From AWTP1-13 sp050248715 (GTDB lineage Bacteria; Pseudomonadota; Alphaproteobacteria; Rhizobiales; Hyphomicrobiaceae), in contig JBFWRV010000006.1 of NCBI GenBank assembly GCA_050248715.1, forward strand, positions 75,813 to 139,812: a stretch of 64,000 bases of DNA, given 5' to 3'. Below, one piece after another: positions 43,099 to 52,715 of this stretch (positions within the stretch are counted from its first letter, which is position 1; each line of letters begins with the position of its first letter). Both the position numbers and the translations under genes were made by a program. A model generated the notes under the pieces. The model saw nothing but the letters and a program-made list of their open reading frames with translations. It did no database searches and was not told the DNA's origin.

Positions 43099-45216
43099 TC
43101 AGGCCGCGCGAAACAAGCGGACGGCTTCGTCGCACTCGAAGAGGTAGAGCAGCAGCCGCAGCGCCTGCCCGCGCGGGGAGGTGAGCTGCGGGTCCTGGCT
43201 GAGCACGAGCGTCGCATCATCGCGCGCGGCGGCCAGCAGCTCCTCGAAGTTCGGCACGGTTGCGACGCGGAACTCGGGCATGCCGCTCTGGCGCGCACCG
43301 AGCACCTCGCCGCCGCCTCGCAGCTCCAGGTCCTTCTCGGCGATCAGGAAGCCGTCCTCGGTGTCTTCCATCATCCTCAGGCGTTGCTGCGCGGCCTCGC
43401 CCAGCGGCGCCTTGTAGAGCAGCATGCAGAAGCTCTCGCGCGTCCCGCGCCCCACCCGCCCACGCAGCTGGTGCAGCTGGGCGAGGCCGAACCGTTCGGC
43501 GTGCTCGATGACCATGATGTTGGCGTTGGGCACGTTGACGCCGACCTCGATCACCGTCGTCGCCACCAGGATCTTGAGGTAGCCCGAGGCAAAGGCCGCC
43601 ATGGTCGCATCCTTGGCCTTGTCGGCAATGCCTCCGTGCAGGAGCCCGACCGCGTTGGCGCCGAAAATCTGGGCGAGATGGGCATGCCGCTCCTCGGCCG
43701 CGGCGAGCTCGGATTTGTCGGAGCTTTCGATCAGCGGACACACCCAGTAGACCTGGGCGCCCTCGGCAAGCTGGACGCGCAGGCGATCGATCAGCCGCTC
43801 GATCATCTCGGTCGGGATCGACTTCGTCACAATGGGCTTGCGCCCGGCCGGCTTCTCGGTGAGGCGCGACACGTCGAGATCGCCGTAGTGCGTCATGAGC
43901 AAGGTGCGCGGGATCGGCGTCGCCGTCATGACGAGCACGCCGGCGCCGCCCGCGCCGCCCTTGGTCTGCAGCGCAAGCCGCTGGTGCACGCCGAAGCGAT
44001 GCTGCTCGTCGATGACGGCAAAGGCGAGGTCGCGGAACTCGACGTCGGGCTGGAACAGGGCGTGGGTGCCGATCAGTATGTCGACTTCGCCGTCTTTGAG
44101 CCGGTCCAGCAGCTCGGCGCGCGCGCGGCCTTTCTCGCGCCCGGTCAGCAACCCGAGGCGCAATCCAGCGGAGTCCGCCAGCGGCGCAATGGTTTCGGCG
44201 TGCTGCCGCGCCAGCACCTCCGTCGGCGCCATCAGCGCGGCCTGTGCGCCCGCCTCGACGGCGACGCTCATGGCCATCAGTGCCACCACGGTCTTGCCGG
44301 AGCCGACGTCACCCTGCAGAAGCCGCAGCATGCGGTGCGGGCCGCCCATGTCCTCGGCGATCTCCTTCACAGCCTGACGCTGCGAGTTGGTGAGGCCGAA
44401 GGGCAGGGCGTCAGCGATGCGGGCGCGCACGCTGCCGTCGCCGGTGACGCGACGGCCGGGTTGGGACTTCTGGCTCTGCCGTACGAGGGCGAGGGCAAGC
44501 TGTCCGGCCAGCAACTCGTCGTAGGCAAGGCGTTGCCAGGGGGGCGAGCCTGCGGACACGTCGGTGGCCGCGTCCGGCCGGTGCAGGCGTTGCAGCGCCG
44601 ACCTCGCATCCGGCCAGTTGCGCTGCCTGAGCCAGGCGGCCTCCTGCCACTCCGGCAGCTCCGGCACGCGCTCCAGGGCCTGCCGTGTCGCTTTCAGCAG
44701 CACCTTGCCGGAGAGCCCTGCCGTCAGCGGATAGACCGGCTCCAGCATCGGCAAATCGGCGCGCGCCTCCGGGGCCACGATGTAGTCCGGATGCGTCATC
44801 TGCTTCTTGTCGTTGTAGCTCTCGATGCGGCCGCTGATGGTGCGCTGGCTTCCCGTCGGCAGTTGCCGCTCGATGAACTTGCGCTCGGCATGGAAGAAGA
44901 CGAGGTCGATGCAGCCACTGTCGTCCTCGCACGTCACCTTGTAGGGCGCGCGCGTGTTGCCGCGCGGCGAGGGCTTGTGCTTGAGCACGCGCACGTCGAG
45001 GGTGGCGATGGTGCCTGGCACCGCGTCGGCGACGGAGGGCGTGGCCCGGCGGTCGATGACGCCCGTGGGCGTGTGCCAGAGCAGGTCGATGATGCGCGGC
45101 TCGGTGACGCCCGGAGGCAGGCGCAAGGCCTTGCGCAGCAGGATCTCCATGCGCGGCCCGATGCCCGTGAGGCTCTTCGCTGCGGCAAAGAGGGGTGTGA
45201 GCTGGTGAGGGCGCAT
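43099..45216 (-). CDS. recG: ATP-dependent DNA helicase RecG
   Basis: Fork-reversing helicase, 705 residues from the ATG at 45216. Wedge domain in the first 180 residues, then superfamily 2 motifs: LQGDVGSGKTVVALMAM (I), IDEQHRFGVHQR (II), MTATPIPRTLLM (III), and VEVGVNVPNANIMVIEHAER (V) with QLHQLRGRVGRG (VI). The longer frame to 45330 covers a repeat and was rejected. It stands divergent from sdhE-mfd, an order usual in Hyphomicrobiales. Confidence 0.97.
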   Translation of the reverse strand: MRPHQLTPLFAAAKSLTGIGPRMEILLRKALRLPPGVTEPRIIDLLWHTPTGVIDRRATPSVADAVPGTIATLDVRVLKHKPSPRGNTRAPYKVTCEDDSGCIDLVFFHAERKFIERQLPTGSQRTISGRIESYNDKKQMTHPDYIVAPEARADLPMLEPVYPLTAGLSGKVLLKATRQALERVPELPEWQEAAWLRQRNWPDARSALQRLHRPDAATDVSAGSPPWQRLAYDELLAGQLALALVRQSQKSQPGRRVTGDGSVRARIADALPFGLTNSQRQAVKEIAEDMGGPHRMLRLLQGDVGSGKTVVALMAMSVAVEAGAQAALMAPTEVLARQHAETIAPLADSAGLRLGLLTGREKGRARAELLDRLKDGEVDILIGTHALFQPDVEFRDLAFAVIDEQHRFGVHQRLALQTKGGAGGAGVLVMTATPIPRTLLMTHYGDLDVSRLTEKPAGRKPIVTKSIPTEMIERLIDRLRVQLAEGAQVYWVCPLIESSDKSELAAAEERHAHLAQIFGANAVGLLHGGIADKAKDATMAAFASGYLKILVATTVIEVGVNVPNANIMVIEHAERFGLAQLHQLRGRVGRGTRESFCMLLYKAPLGEAAQQRLRMMEDTEDGFLIAEKDLELRGGGEVLGARQSGMPEFRVATVPNFEELLAAARDDATLVLSQDPQLTSPRGQALRLLLYLFECDEAVRLFRAA

Positions 45217-45226
45217 GAACCGTGGG

Positions 45227-45313
45227 TCATTCCCGCGAAGCGTAGCGAGGACGGGGAGCCGATCCCGCCTCCGGCGGCGAATACCTGCGCCCGCTTTGCG
45301 TGGCGGGTATGAC
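45227..45313 (+). repeat. REP-like dyad next to recG
   Basis: GTCATTCCCGCGAAGCGTAG at the left and GCGTGGCGGGTATGACG at the right, with GGAGCCGATCCCGCCTCCGGCG between. Arms GTCATTCCCGC and GCGGGTATGAC pair. Distinct in middle from family A, but of the same size and end sequence (GTCAT...ATGAC). Confidence 0.5.
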
Positions 45314-45464
45314 GTCGCGAGGGGGCTCACCTCGCACAGCCGCTTTTCTCTTCGTGCCGGTAGGCCTATATCAGCCTCTCCGAGCCCGAGCGAAGGTGAC
45401 GGCGGCAGCGTGCACCGTCAAGCGCCAGAGCTGCATATGGCCCGGTTATCAAAGCCGAACCTTC

Positions 45465-45737
45465 ATGACCGACGACGTGGAAACGCGCCGCCGGCGCGCC
45501 GGTTATCGTGCGTGCCATCGCGGCACCAAGGAAATGGACTGGATTCTAGGCCGCTACGCGCAAGCCGCGCTGCCCGGCATGGACGTGGCACGCCTCGGCC
45601 TGTTCGAGCGCATGCTCGGCATGCCCGACCCCGACCTGCAGGACATGATCCTGCATCCCGAGCTGAAGCCGGGCGGGGAATTTGCGGAGTTCATTGCCGG
45701 CATCCGCGCGTTCCATGGGCTGGACGGCAAGCCATGA
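45465..45737 (+). CDS. sdhE: FAD assembly factor SdhE
   Basis: 90 residues. Helps attach FAD to succinate dehydrogenase flavoprotein. The family signature is RGTKEMDWILGRYAQ (canonical RGxxExD), followed by the acidic helix LFERMLGMPDPDLQDMIL. ATG at 45465; the longer frame upstream is not conserved. It precedes mfd by about 160 bases, with a family-A repeat between. Confidence 0.92.
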   Translation: MTDDVETRRRRAGYRACHRGTKEMDWILGRYAQAALPGMDVARLGLFERMLGMPDPDLQDMILHPELKPGGEFAEFIAGIRAFHGLDGKP

Positions 45738-45775
45738 GCTGCGCCGCTGGCAACATGGGCCCAACTGTCATACCG

Positions 45776-45875
45776 GCCGGAGCGTGCCAGCGCGCAGAGC
45801 CAGGACCCAAGGGCCATAGGGCGATCACCGTGGCTCTGGGTCCCGGATCGTCGCTGCGCGACGTCCGGGATGACA
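45776..45875 (+). repeat. Dispersed palindromic repeat, family A
   Basis: TGTCATACCGGCCGGAGCGT at the left; AGGACCCAAGGGCCATAGGG and TGGCTCTGGGTCCCGGATCG in the middle; CGACGTCCGGGATGACA at the right. Fills most of the sdhE-mfd spacer. Confidence 0.8.
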
Positions 45876-45894
45876 GGACGACAAGGGGCGCGCC

Positions 45895-48800
45895 ATGAAC
45901 GAGACGCTGGCCGGCGTTCCGGACGGGCTGGCACCGCTGGTGCTGGCGCGGCTGGTCGAAGAGGCGGCGCAAGGCAAGGAATTGCCGCTGCTGCTCCACG
46001 TCGCGCGCGACGACCGGCGGCTGGAAGCGCTCGCCGATGGGCTCGCCTTCTTTGCCCCAAGGATTCGCGTGATCCAGATGCCGGCGTGGGACACGGTGCC
46101 CTACGACCGCATCGGCCCCAATGCGGAGATCGTGGCGCTCAGGGTCGCCGCGCTGGCGCGCCTGGCGGCCGCGGCGCGCAAGGGCGCCACCGTCGTGCTC
46201 ACCACCGTCAATGCCATCTTGCAGCGCGTGCCGCCGCGCGAGTTCATACGCCGCTCGCTGAAGAACATCGCGCCCGGCCAGCGCATCGACCTGGGCGAGC
46301 TCACGCAGCGGCTGGGCCTCGCCGGCTACCGCCGCACGGGAACGGTCATGGAGCCCGGCGAGTTCGCCGTGCGCGGCGGCATCGTCGATCTTTATCCACC
46401 CGGGCGCTCGAGTCCTGCCCGCCTCGACTTCTTCGGCGACACGCTCGAGCACATAAAGGCTTTCGATCCAGAGACGCAGCGCACGTCCAAGATCGTGCAG
46501 CGCCTGACCTTGATGCCCGTGAGCGAGGTGGCCTTCGGCGAGATCGCCGAGAAGCGCTTCCGCCGTGCCTACGTCGAGACCTTCGGGCCATCCTCCGGCG
46601 AGGACCCGCTCTACGAGGCCGTCAGCGCCGGGCAGCGCTATCCCGGCATGGAGCACTGGCTGCCGCTGTTCCACGACAAGCTGGAAACGCTGTTCGACTG
46701 CGTGGGCGACGCACCCGTCAGCTTCGACCACCTGGCCGAGGAGGCTGTCACCGAGCGGCTGGCGCTCATCGCCGACCACTACGAGGCGCGTGTCAAGGGG
46801 TTGGAGTCGCTGACCTTTGGGGCGCCGCCGTACAAGCCAGTGCCCGCGGCGACGATGTTCCTGACGAAAAAGGACTGGGGCGCGGCGCAGGCGAGCCGTG
46901 CCGTGCGCCACATGACGCCCTTCGAGGAGGACGCTGGCGCGGCACAGGGGCCCGTACGTTCCTTCGGCGGCCGGGTGGGGCGCAACTTCGCGCTCGAGCG
47001 CGCCGGCGAGGGTAGCAACGTGTTCGATGCGGCGGCCGTCCACGTGCGCTCCCTGCAGGCGCAGCGCAAGCGTGTGATCATCGCCGCCTTCAGCGAGGGC
47101 GCGCGCGAGCGGCTCGTGACCCTGTTCGCCGAGCACAAGCTCGGCGGCGTGCACAAGATCGAGAGCTTCGCCGAGGCCACGCCGCTGCCGGCGGATGCCA
47201 CGGCCTTCGCCGTGCTCGGCCTGGAGCAGGGCTTCGAGACGGCCGACCTCGCCGTCATCGGCGAGCAGGACATCCTGGGCGATCGGCTCGTCCGGCCGCG
47301 GCGCAAGGCCCGCCGCGCCGCCGACGTCATCACCGAGGCGACAAGCCTCGGCGTCGGTGACTTCGTCGTCCACACCGATCACGGCATCGGCCGCTTCGAC
47401 GGACTTACCACCATCACCGCGCTCGGGGCGCCGCACGACTGCCTGGAGATTGCCTACGCCGAGGGCGCCAAGCTTTTCCTGCCCGTGGAGAACATCGAGC
47501 TCCTGTCGCGCTACGGCTCCGGCGAGGGCGGTGTGCAGCTTGACCGACTCGGCGGCGTCGCCTGGCAGACGCGCAAAGCCCGCCTCAAGCAGCGGCTGCG
47601 CGAGATGGCCTCCGAGCTGATCAAGGTCGCGGCGATGCGCCAGCTGCGCGAGGCCCCCGCGATGGCGCCGCCGGAGGGTGCGTTCGACGAGTTCGTGGCC
47701 CGGTTCCCCTACGGGGAGACCGAGGACCAGACCACCAGCATCGCCGCTGTGCTCGAGGACCTGGGCTCGGGCAAGCCGATGGACCGGCTGGTGTGCGGCG
47801 ACGTCGGATTCGGCAAGACCGAGGTGGCGCTGCGCGCTGCCTTCGTTGCGGCGCTGGAGGGCTTCCAGGTGGCGGTGGTCGTGCCGACGACGCTGCTCGC
47901 CCGCCAGCACTTCGCCACCTTCACCGAGCGCTTCAGGGGCCTGCCGGTGCGCATTGCCCAGGCCTCGCGCCTGGTGCCGGCCAAGGACCTTGCCGTCGTC
48001 AAGGCCGGCCTCAAGGAGGGCAACATCGACATCGTCGTCGGCACGCACGCGCTGCTTGGCAAATCGATCGGCTTCAAGCGGCTGGGCCTGTTGATCGTCG
48101 ACGAGGAGCAGCACTTCGGCGTGGCCCACAAGGAGCGCCTGAAGCAGCTGCGCGAGGACGTGCACGTGCTCACGCTGACCGCCACGCCGATCCCGCGCAC
48201 GCTGCAGCTCGCCTTGTCGGGCGTGCGCGAGCTGTCCCTCATCACCACGCCGCCGGTCGACCGTCTCGCGGTGCGCACCTACATCTCGCCCTTCGATCCT
48301 GTGATCGTCCGCGAGGCGCTGAGGCGCGAGCGCTATCGGGGCGGGCAGAGCTTCTACGTGGTGCCGCGCATCTCCGACCTGGACGACGTCGCCGAGTACC
48401 TGGCCGAGCACACGCCGGAGCTGAAGGTCGCGCGCGCCCACGGACAGCTGCCGCCGAGCGCGCTCGAGGACGTCATGACCGCCTTCTACGACGGCAAGTA
48501 CGACGTGCTGCTCTCCACGGCCATCGTCGAGTCCGGGCTCGACATCCCCAACGCCAACACGCTCATCGTGCACCGCGCCGACATCTTCGGCCTCGCCCAG
48601 CTCTATCAGTTGCGCGGCCGCGTTGGCCGCTCCAAGGCGCGAGCCTATGCCTATTTCACGACGCCGGCGGGCCAGAGGCTGACGGAGGGCGCCGAGAAGC
48701 GCCTCAAGGTGCTGCAGTCGCTGGACACCTTGGGTGCCGGTTTCTCGCTCGCGAGCCACGACATGGACATCCGTGGCGCCGGCAACCTGCTGGGCGAAGA

Positions 48801-49371
48801 GCAGTCGGGCCACATCCATGAGGTCGGCTTCGAGCTCTACCAGTCGATGCTGGAGGAGGCGGTGGCGGCGCTCAAGGGCGGCGATTTCGGCGAGACGCAG
48901 GAGCAGTGGAGCCCGCAAATCTCGCTCGGCACCTCCGTGCTGATCCCCGAGAGCTACGTCGGCGACCTGCAGCTGCGTCTCGGCCTCTACCGCCGCCTCT
49001 CCATGCTGACCGAACGCACCGACATCGATGCGTTCGCCGCCGAGCTGGCCGACCGCTTCGGCGGGCTGCCGCAGGAGGTGAGGCACCTGCTCGACGTCAT
49101 GGAGATCAAGGGACTTGCCCGCCAGGGCGGGCTGCAGCAGGTCGATGCCGGGCCGAAGGGGGCGGTGATCACCTTCCGCAAGAACCAGTTCGCGAACCCC
49201 GAAGGTCTCGTGCGCTTCATGCAGCAATCGCGCGGCGGGGTTAAGCTCCAGGCGGACCACAAGCTGGTGTTCAAGGCCGACTGGCCGCAGCCCGAGGACC
49301 GCCTGAAGGCTGTGCGCACCCTGGTTCGGCAACTCGCCGACATCGCTGCGCAGGCAAGGAAGGCGGCTTAG
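45895..49371 (+). CDS. mfd: Transcription-repair coupling factor Mfd
   Basis: 1158 residues, the usual size. Displaces stalled RNA polymerase and recruits UvrA. N-terminal UvrB-like domain (IQMPAWDTVPYDRIGPNAEI, then TVMEPGEFAVRGGIVDLYPP), RNA-polymerase interaction region around 460-520 (DFVVHTDHGIGRFDGL), and the RecG-like translocase with GDVGFGKTEVALRA, VDEEQHFGVAHKER, LTATPIPRTLQLAL, ESGLDIPNANTLI and QLYQLRGRVGRSKA. The TRCF C-terminal domain follows. GGGG is ahead of the ATG. Its length makes the antisense frame of 45691-50109 a mirror artefact. Confidence 0.98.
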   Translation: MNETLAGVPDGLAPLVLARLVEEAAQGKELPLLLHVARDDRRLEALADGLAFFAPRIRVIQMPAWDTVPYDRIGPNAEIVALRVAALARLAAAARKGATVVLTTVNAILQRVPPREFIRRSLKNIAPGQRIDLGELTQRLGLAGYRRTGTVMEPGEFAVRGGIVDLYPPGRSSPARLDFFGDTLEHIKAFDPETQRTSKIVQRLTLMPVSEVAFGEIAEKRFRRAYVETFGPSSGEDPLYEAVSAGQRYPGMEHWLPLFHDKLETLFDCVGDAPVSFDHLAEEAVTERLALIADHYEARVKGLESLTFGAPPYKPVPAATMFLTKKDWGAAQASRAVRHMTPFEEDAGAAQGPVRSFGGRVGRNFALERAGEGSNVFDAAAVHVRSLQAQRKRVIIAAFSEGARERLVTLFAEHKLGGVHKIESFAEATPLPADATAFAVLGLEQGFETADLAVIGEQDILGDRLVRPRRKARRAADVITEATSLGVGDFVVHTDHGIGRFDGLTTITALGAPHDCLEIAYAEGAKLFLPVENIELLSRYGSGEGGVQLDRLGGVAWQTRKARLKQRLREMASELIKVAAMRQLREAPAMAPPEGAFDEFVARFPYGETEDQTTSIAAVLEDLGSGKPMDRLVCGDVGFGKTEVALRAAFVAALEGFQVAVVVPTTLLARQHFATFTERFRGLPVRIAQASRLVPAKDLAVVKAGLKEGNIDIVVGTHALLGKSIGFKRLGLLIVDEEQHFGVAHKERLKQLREDVHVLTLTATPIPRTLQLALSGVRELSLITTPPVDRLAVRTYISPFDPVIVREALRRERYRGGQSFYVVPRISDLDDVAEYLAEHTPELKVARAHGQLPPSALEDVMTAFYDGKYDVLLSTAIVESGLDIPNANTLIVHRADIFGLAQLYQLRGRVGRSKARAYAYFTTPAGQRLTEGAEKRLKVLQSLDTLGAGFSLASHDMDIRGAGNLLGEEQSGHIHEVGFELYQSMLEEAVAALKGGDFGETQEQWSPQISLGTSVLIPESYVGDLQLRLGLYRRLSMLTERTDIDAFAAELADRFGGLPQEVRHLLDVMEIKGLARQGGLQQVDAGPKGAVITFRKNQFANPEGLVRFMQQSRGGVKLQADHKLVFKADWPQPEDRLKAVRTLVRQLADIAAQARKAA

Positions 49372-49458
49372 GTGTAGGTTGTGCTGTGCCGACCGCTGCC
49401 GAGGCCCCCGGGGGCGGGCGCAACGCGGATCGTCCAGCAACCCTGTCAAGGAACGCGG

Positions 49459-50277
49459 ATGACCTCCGTTGGCAGACCTATCCCCACGCTCCGCGTCATC
49501 CGGCGCACGGTCGAGTGCGAGATCGCCTACACGGTCTCCCGCCTGCGCGTGCTGGAGCGAATTCCCGGCAACCCCGTCGGCATCGCCATCCGCCACCTCG
49601 ATGGCGGCGCCGTCGCCCTGATGGCGCGCCATCTGCCTGTCACGCATTTCAACAGCGTGGTCGGGCTCAGGGCCGGGCATGAGCAGCACATCGAGGGGAT
49701 AGCGGTCTGGTATCGCTCGCACGGCGTGAAGCCGCAGTTCGACACGGTGCCGGGTTTCTATGATCCGGCCCTCGGCCGCGAGCTGGCGAGGCTCGGATAC
49801 TACCAGTCTGGTTTCCATGCGGCCTTCGTGTGCGATCCGCACATAGCGCCGCCGCCGCTGCCCGGCGGCATCACGGTTGAACGGGTGGATACGTCGGCGG
49901 CGATGGAGGATTTCCTGGACGCCTACATCGCCGGTCGCGCCGTGAAGGACGGGGCGGGCTTCAAGGCCAACGTCCGCCCTTGGCTCAACGAGCCTGGCTG
50001 GCACCTCTATCTCGGCCGCGTTGATGGGCGCCCAGCGGCAGCCGCAATCCTCTTCGTCCACGACAGGGTCGGCTACTGCGCGGATGCGACCACCGATCCG
50101 GCGTACCACGGACGGGGCCTACAGACGGCTCTGCTCGCCCGCCGCATTGCCGATGGGCGCGATGCGGGGGTGGACTTCGCGTGCAGCGCCGCCGAATTCC
50201 TGTCCCAGAGCCACCGCAACATGGAGCGCGCCGGGTTCCGCATCCAGTTCGTCCGTGCGCTGTGGACCGAGCTGTAG
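49459..50277 (+). CDS. GNAT family N-acetyltransferase
   Basis: 272 residues from the ATG at 49459, preceded by AAGGAACG. The C-terminal half holds the acetyl-CoA loop: YCADATTDPAYHGRGLQTAL with the R/Q-x-x-G-x-G/A-type pattern (HGRGLQT), then RIADGRDAGVDFACSAAEFL and a terminal FRIQFVRALWTEL. The N-terminal half (ECEIAYTVSRLRVLERIPGN) is divergent. Substrate unknown. It follows mfd by 87 bases, before the low-GC cassette. Confidence 0.85.
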   Translation: MTSVGRPIPTLRVIRRTVECEIAYTVSRLRVLERIPGNPVGIAIRHLDGGAVALMARHLPVTHFNSVVGLRAGHEQHIEGIAVWYRSHGVKPQFDTVPGFYDPALGRELARLGYYQSGFHAAFVCDPHIAPPPLPGGITVERVDTSAAMEDFLDAYIAGRAVKDGAGFKANVRPWLNEPGWHLYLGRVDGRPAAAAILFVHDRVGYCADATTDPAYHGRGLQTALLARRIADGRDAGVDFACSAAEFLSQSHRNMERAGFRIQFVRALWTEL

Positions 50278-50426
50278 CGCCGTCTCTGCCGTGCTTCAGT
50301 GGAAGGGGAAGGTGCGATCGGTCGGTTCTTGCCGCCGCCGGGCAATCGCGGCCGATCGCGCCGCGAACGCCAGTGCAGGCTTGCCACAAGCGGCATCTGA
50401 AGGCATAATTAAAAGCTCGCGGCCTT

Positions 50427-50453
50427 CTGTCTCGACGTATTCGTGTCGTACAG
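50427..50453 (+). promoter_or_regulatory. Dyad in the AT-rich leader of the three-gene cassette
   Basis: CTGTctCGACgtattcgtGTCGtACAG: two nested arms, CTGT/ACAG and CGAC/GTCG. It lies 45-70 bases ahead of the ATG at 50499, in an AT-rich leader unlike the surroundings, with AAGGAG nine bases before that ATG. Could be an operator or a weak hairpin. Confidence 0.35.
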
Positions 50454-50498
50454 GCTGCATCGCATGTATGTTTTTGGATAATTGTTAAGGAGTATATC

Positions 50499-50855
50499 AT
50501 GGCAGTCCCCAACGATCTGCTCGATGCCTCCAAATATACTGTCGTCTCGAAGGCGGCGCCGACCGCGCCTCTCTCCCAAGCACAGGTGGATGCCCTGGTC
50601 GAGTTCGTGCGGGCGCAAGGCGATCTAAACTCCGTCAGCCCGGCAATACGATCAACACTTTCTGGCATGCAGGCCAAATATGCCACGGACCCGAACATCG
50701 CCGGGAATGCGGCTATCGCCGATTTCAGTCTGCGTATCGTCTCGATTCATAAGACCTGGGGCTTTTTCAAGAATATGAAGACGTCCGCTTCGTTTGATCC
50801 GACGACACTTCCCAGAATCGATCTCGATCTCTCGAGGATTCTCAAAATCAGATAA
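50499..50855 (+). CDS. Unknown 118-aa protein, first gene of low-GC cassette
   Basis: 118 residues with a strong AAGGAG before the ATG. MAVPNDLLDASKYTVVSKAA then TAPLSQAQVDALVEFVRAQG, a helical region with NSVSPAIRSTLSGMQAKYAT, and a C-terminal stretch IVSIHKTWGFFKNMKT then SFDPTTLPRIDLDLSRILKI. No Cys, no signal peptide, no membrane segment. The size, the strong RBS and its place in front of two modifying-type genes make a small effector or a peptide precursor conceivable, but nothing proves it. Codon use is less GC-rich than in the neighbours. No family recognised. Confidence 0.6.
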   Translation: MAVPNDLLDASKYTVVSKAAPTAPLSQAQVDALVEFVRAQGDLNSVSPAIRSTLSGMQAKYATDPNIAGNAAIADFSLRIVSIHKTWGFFKNMKTSASFDPTTLPRIDLDLSRILKIR

Positions 50856-50942
50856 CGACTGCCTTGGGTCGCTCGGAGCGCGCTGGTGCTCCGCGCGATC
50901 CAGCTATTGCTCTGAGCTGATTTACGCGGGGCCAACCTCTGC

Positions 50943-52700
50943 ATGCCTCGACCTATACCCAATGCGACGGCCATCCTGGGAGAGATTCTGGATGTCGACC
51001 GTTCCATTGCCACATCTGCCAACGTCGTCAGATTTCTTCTGCTGGGGCCGCGATCCGATGCGGACGCGACCAATGCTTCGCTGCTGCGGCGAGCGACCGA
51101 CTGTTTTGCGGCGTTGCTGGAGGCCGCAGCGTGCGGCGATCCTCCCTCGCTGCAAGACGTCCTCTCCACGGACCAAGTTTGCATCCAACACGCCATACTG
51201 CTGCTCCGTGAGCACCATGATTCGACCGCCATGTGGAGCAACTACATAAAACTCGAAGGGCTCACCCGCTCAGCCGGCTTGCCGCTGTTCGCAAATGAGG
51301 ACAGCAGGCCGGCAGCGGAAGTTCTCTTTCGCAGTCTGGGAGGCACTGCAGCCAACCGGGGTCGGGATGCCGAGCAGCGAACCACCGACTCATTGTCGCT
51401 TCTGCATCGGTTCAATCCCTCGCGCGCGCTGAGCTTCGCAATCACCTTGCGCGCCCAGAGGAGAATTCCCGTGCAGCAAGGCTCCCTCGTACAAATTTTG
51501 CACCAAGCCGGCCTGCTTTCGGCCACGCGTCGCCGGAATTTCTCCGATGCCGGGCTGCTCTGGCTCGCACACCGACTTCTATTTCCGGCACAGGACCTGG
51601 CGTTCGTCTCCGCGTGGGCTTCGCGGGTTCGACGGCCTGACGGCCTCTGGGGACCGTGGGAGCTTTTCGAGGACCTGGTGCACGGGGGAAACCTTGCGGC
51701 ATCCGTCAACATGACATGGGCGTGCTCCTCTTCCTGGCCGAATAACCGGCTAGCCCCGACTGATGGGATGGAACCGGACCTGAGCGTCCAATCCGTCAGC
51801 GTGGCGGAGGTCGAGCGCGCCATCGCCGACTTGATGTCATGGATCGAAACCGAACTGTCGAGCTTTGAGCTCGGCCCACTGAAGACGGAGGCTCAGTATG
51901 GCGACCGCATCAAGCCCCTCGTCGAGCTGGTCCTTGCGCTTTGGCTCCTCGGCTCGCATCGCAAGCAACCTGACGACGTCGCAGTATGGGCGCGCACGTT
52001 GGGAGCTCGATTGCGTCCAGTCTTGACAGAGCAGAAGTATGTCGAAGCGCTCCGCATCTTTCCCACAACGGCCCTGGCGGCGCTCGTCTATCCGATGCTC
52101 GAAGACTTGCTCGCCTTGTCCAGCCCTTATCGCGAAGAGGTGCTCGCGATCGCGCGGGCAGGCTTCTCCGCGGCGCAGGAACGAATTCCGATGCGCCAGA
52201 TGGACTACTGGTTTCTGCGACTTCTCTTCGACCCCTCGGACGGCGCGGCGCGCGCAGGCCTCGACAAGGCGTTGTCAGCCACTCTCTTGTACGCGCGCGA
52301 GAATCCTGCCCTGTTCTCGAACGATTCGCTCTATGACATAACTCACGCGATCTTCTACGCGACCGGTTTCGGCACTCTCGACCATGACTGGCCGGAACCG
52401 GTCCTATCCTGGTGCAAGACCTACATTCCGATGCTTTCTATTTCGGCAATGATGGAGGGCGACTACGATCTCGGTGCCGAATTCGTGCTGAACTGGCTGC
52501 AGCTGGGCTTGGAGATCGACAATTCATTCCATTTGGCGGTTCGCATGCTATTGGCAGGAATCGAAGAGACCGGCGCGTTGCCAGGACCGCGTCGCATTGA
52601 GAAATACGAAACGCTTTCCCCGTTCGAGCGGAATTATCACACGACTTTGGTCGGCCTTGCCGCGCTGGTTGCAACTCGAGACAAGTTGCGCGGTGCATGA
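50943..52700 (+). CDS. Unknown 585-aa helical protein, possibly DUF6895-like
   Basis: 585 residues, ATG at 50943; an in-frame TGA lies 18 bases before it, so no longer start is possible, and the Shine-Dalgarno is poor. No signal peptide. Almost all helical. Two segments stand out: SLYDITHAIFYATGFGTLD (463-480) and FERNYHTTLVGLAALVAT (561-578). These TH..FY.T.FG and YHTTLVG motifs recall the DUF6895 family from memory, seen near natural-product genes, but I could not check. Trp and Cys are scattered without a visible metal motif. It is followed after 15 bases by the APH-fold kinase, so the two are cotranscribed. Function unknown. Confidence 0.6.
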   Translation: MPRPIPNATAILGEILDVDRSIATSANVVRFLLLGPRSDADATNASLLRRATDCFAALLEAAACGDPPSLQDVLSTDQVCIQHAILLLREHHDSTAMWSNYIKLEGLTRSAGLPLFANEDSRPAAEVLFRSLGGTAANRGRDAEQRTTDSLSLLHRFNPSRALSFAITLRAQRRIPVQQGSLVQILHQAGLLSATRRRNFSDAGLLWLAHRLLFPAQDLAFVSAWASRVRRPDGLWGPWELFEDLVHGGNLAASVNMTWACSSSWPNNRLAPTDGMEPDLSVQSVSVAEVERAIADLMSWIETELSSFELGPLKTEAQYGDRIKPLVELVLALWLLGSHRKQPDDVAVWARTLGARLRPVLTEQKYVEALRIFPTTALAALVYPMLEDLLALSSPYREEVLAIARAGFSAAQERIPMRQMDYWFLRLLFDPSDGAARAGLDKALSATLLYARENPALFSNDSLYDITHAIFYATGFGTLDHDWPEPVLSWCKTYIPMLSISAMMEGDYDLGAEFVLNWLQLGLEIDNSFHLAVRMLLAGIEETGALPGPRRIEKYETLSPFERNYHTTLVGLAALVATRDKLRGA

Positions 52701-52715
52701 CGCGAGTGGACAGGC

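Noticed and set aside
45691..50109. A 1472-residue antisense open frame across mfd
   Set aside because: High-GC shadow of a clear mfd reading frame on the other strand; it has no domains, is rich in His/Arg/Gly/Leu as mirror frames are, and runs over sdhE, repeats and the GNAT gene.
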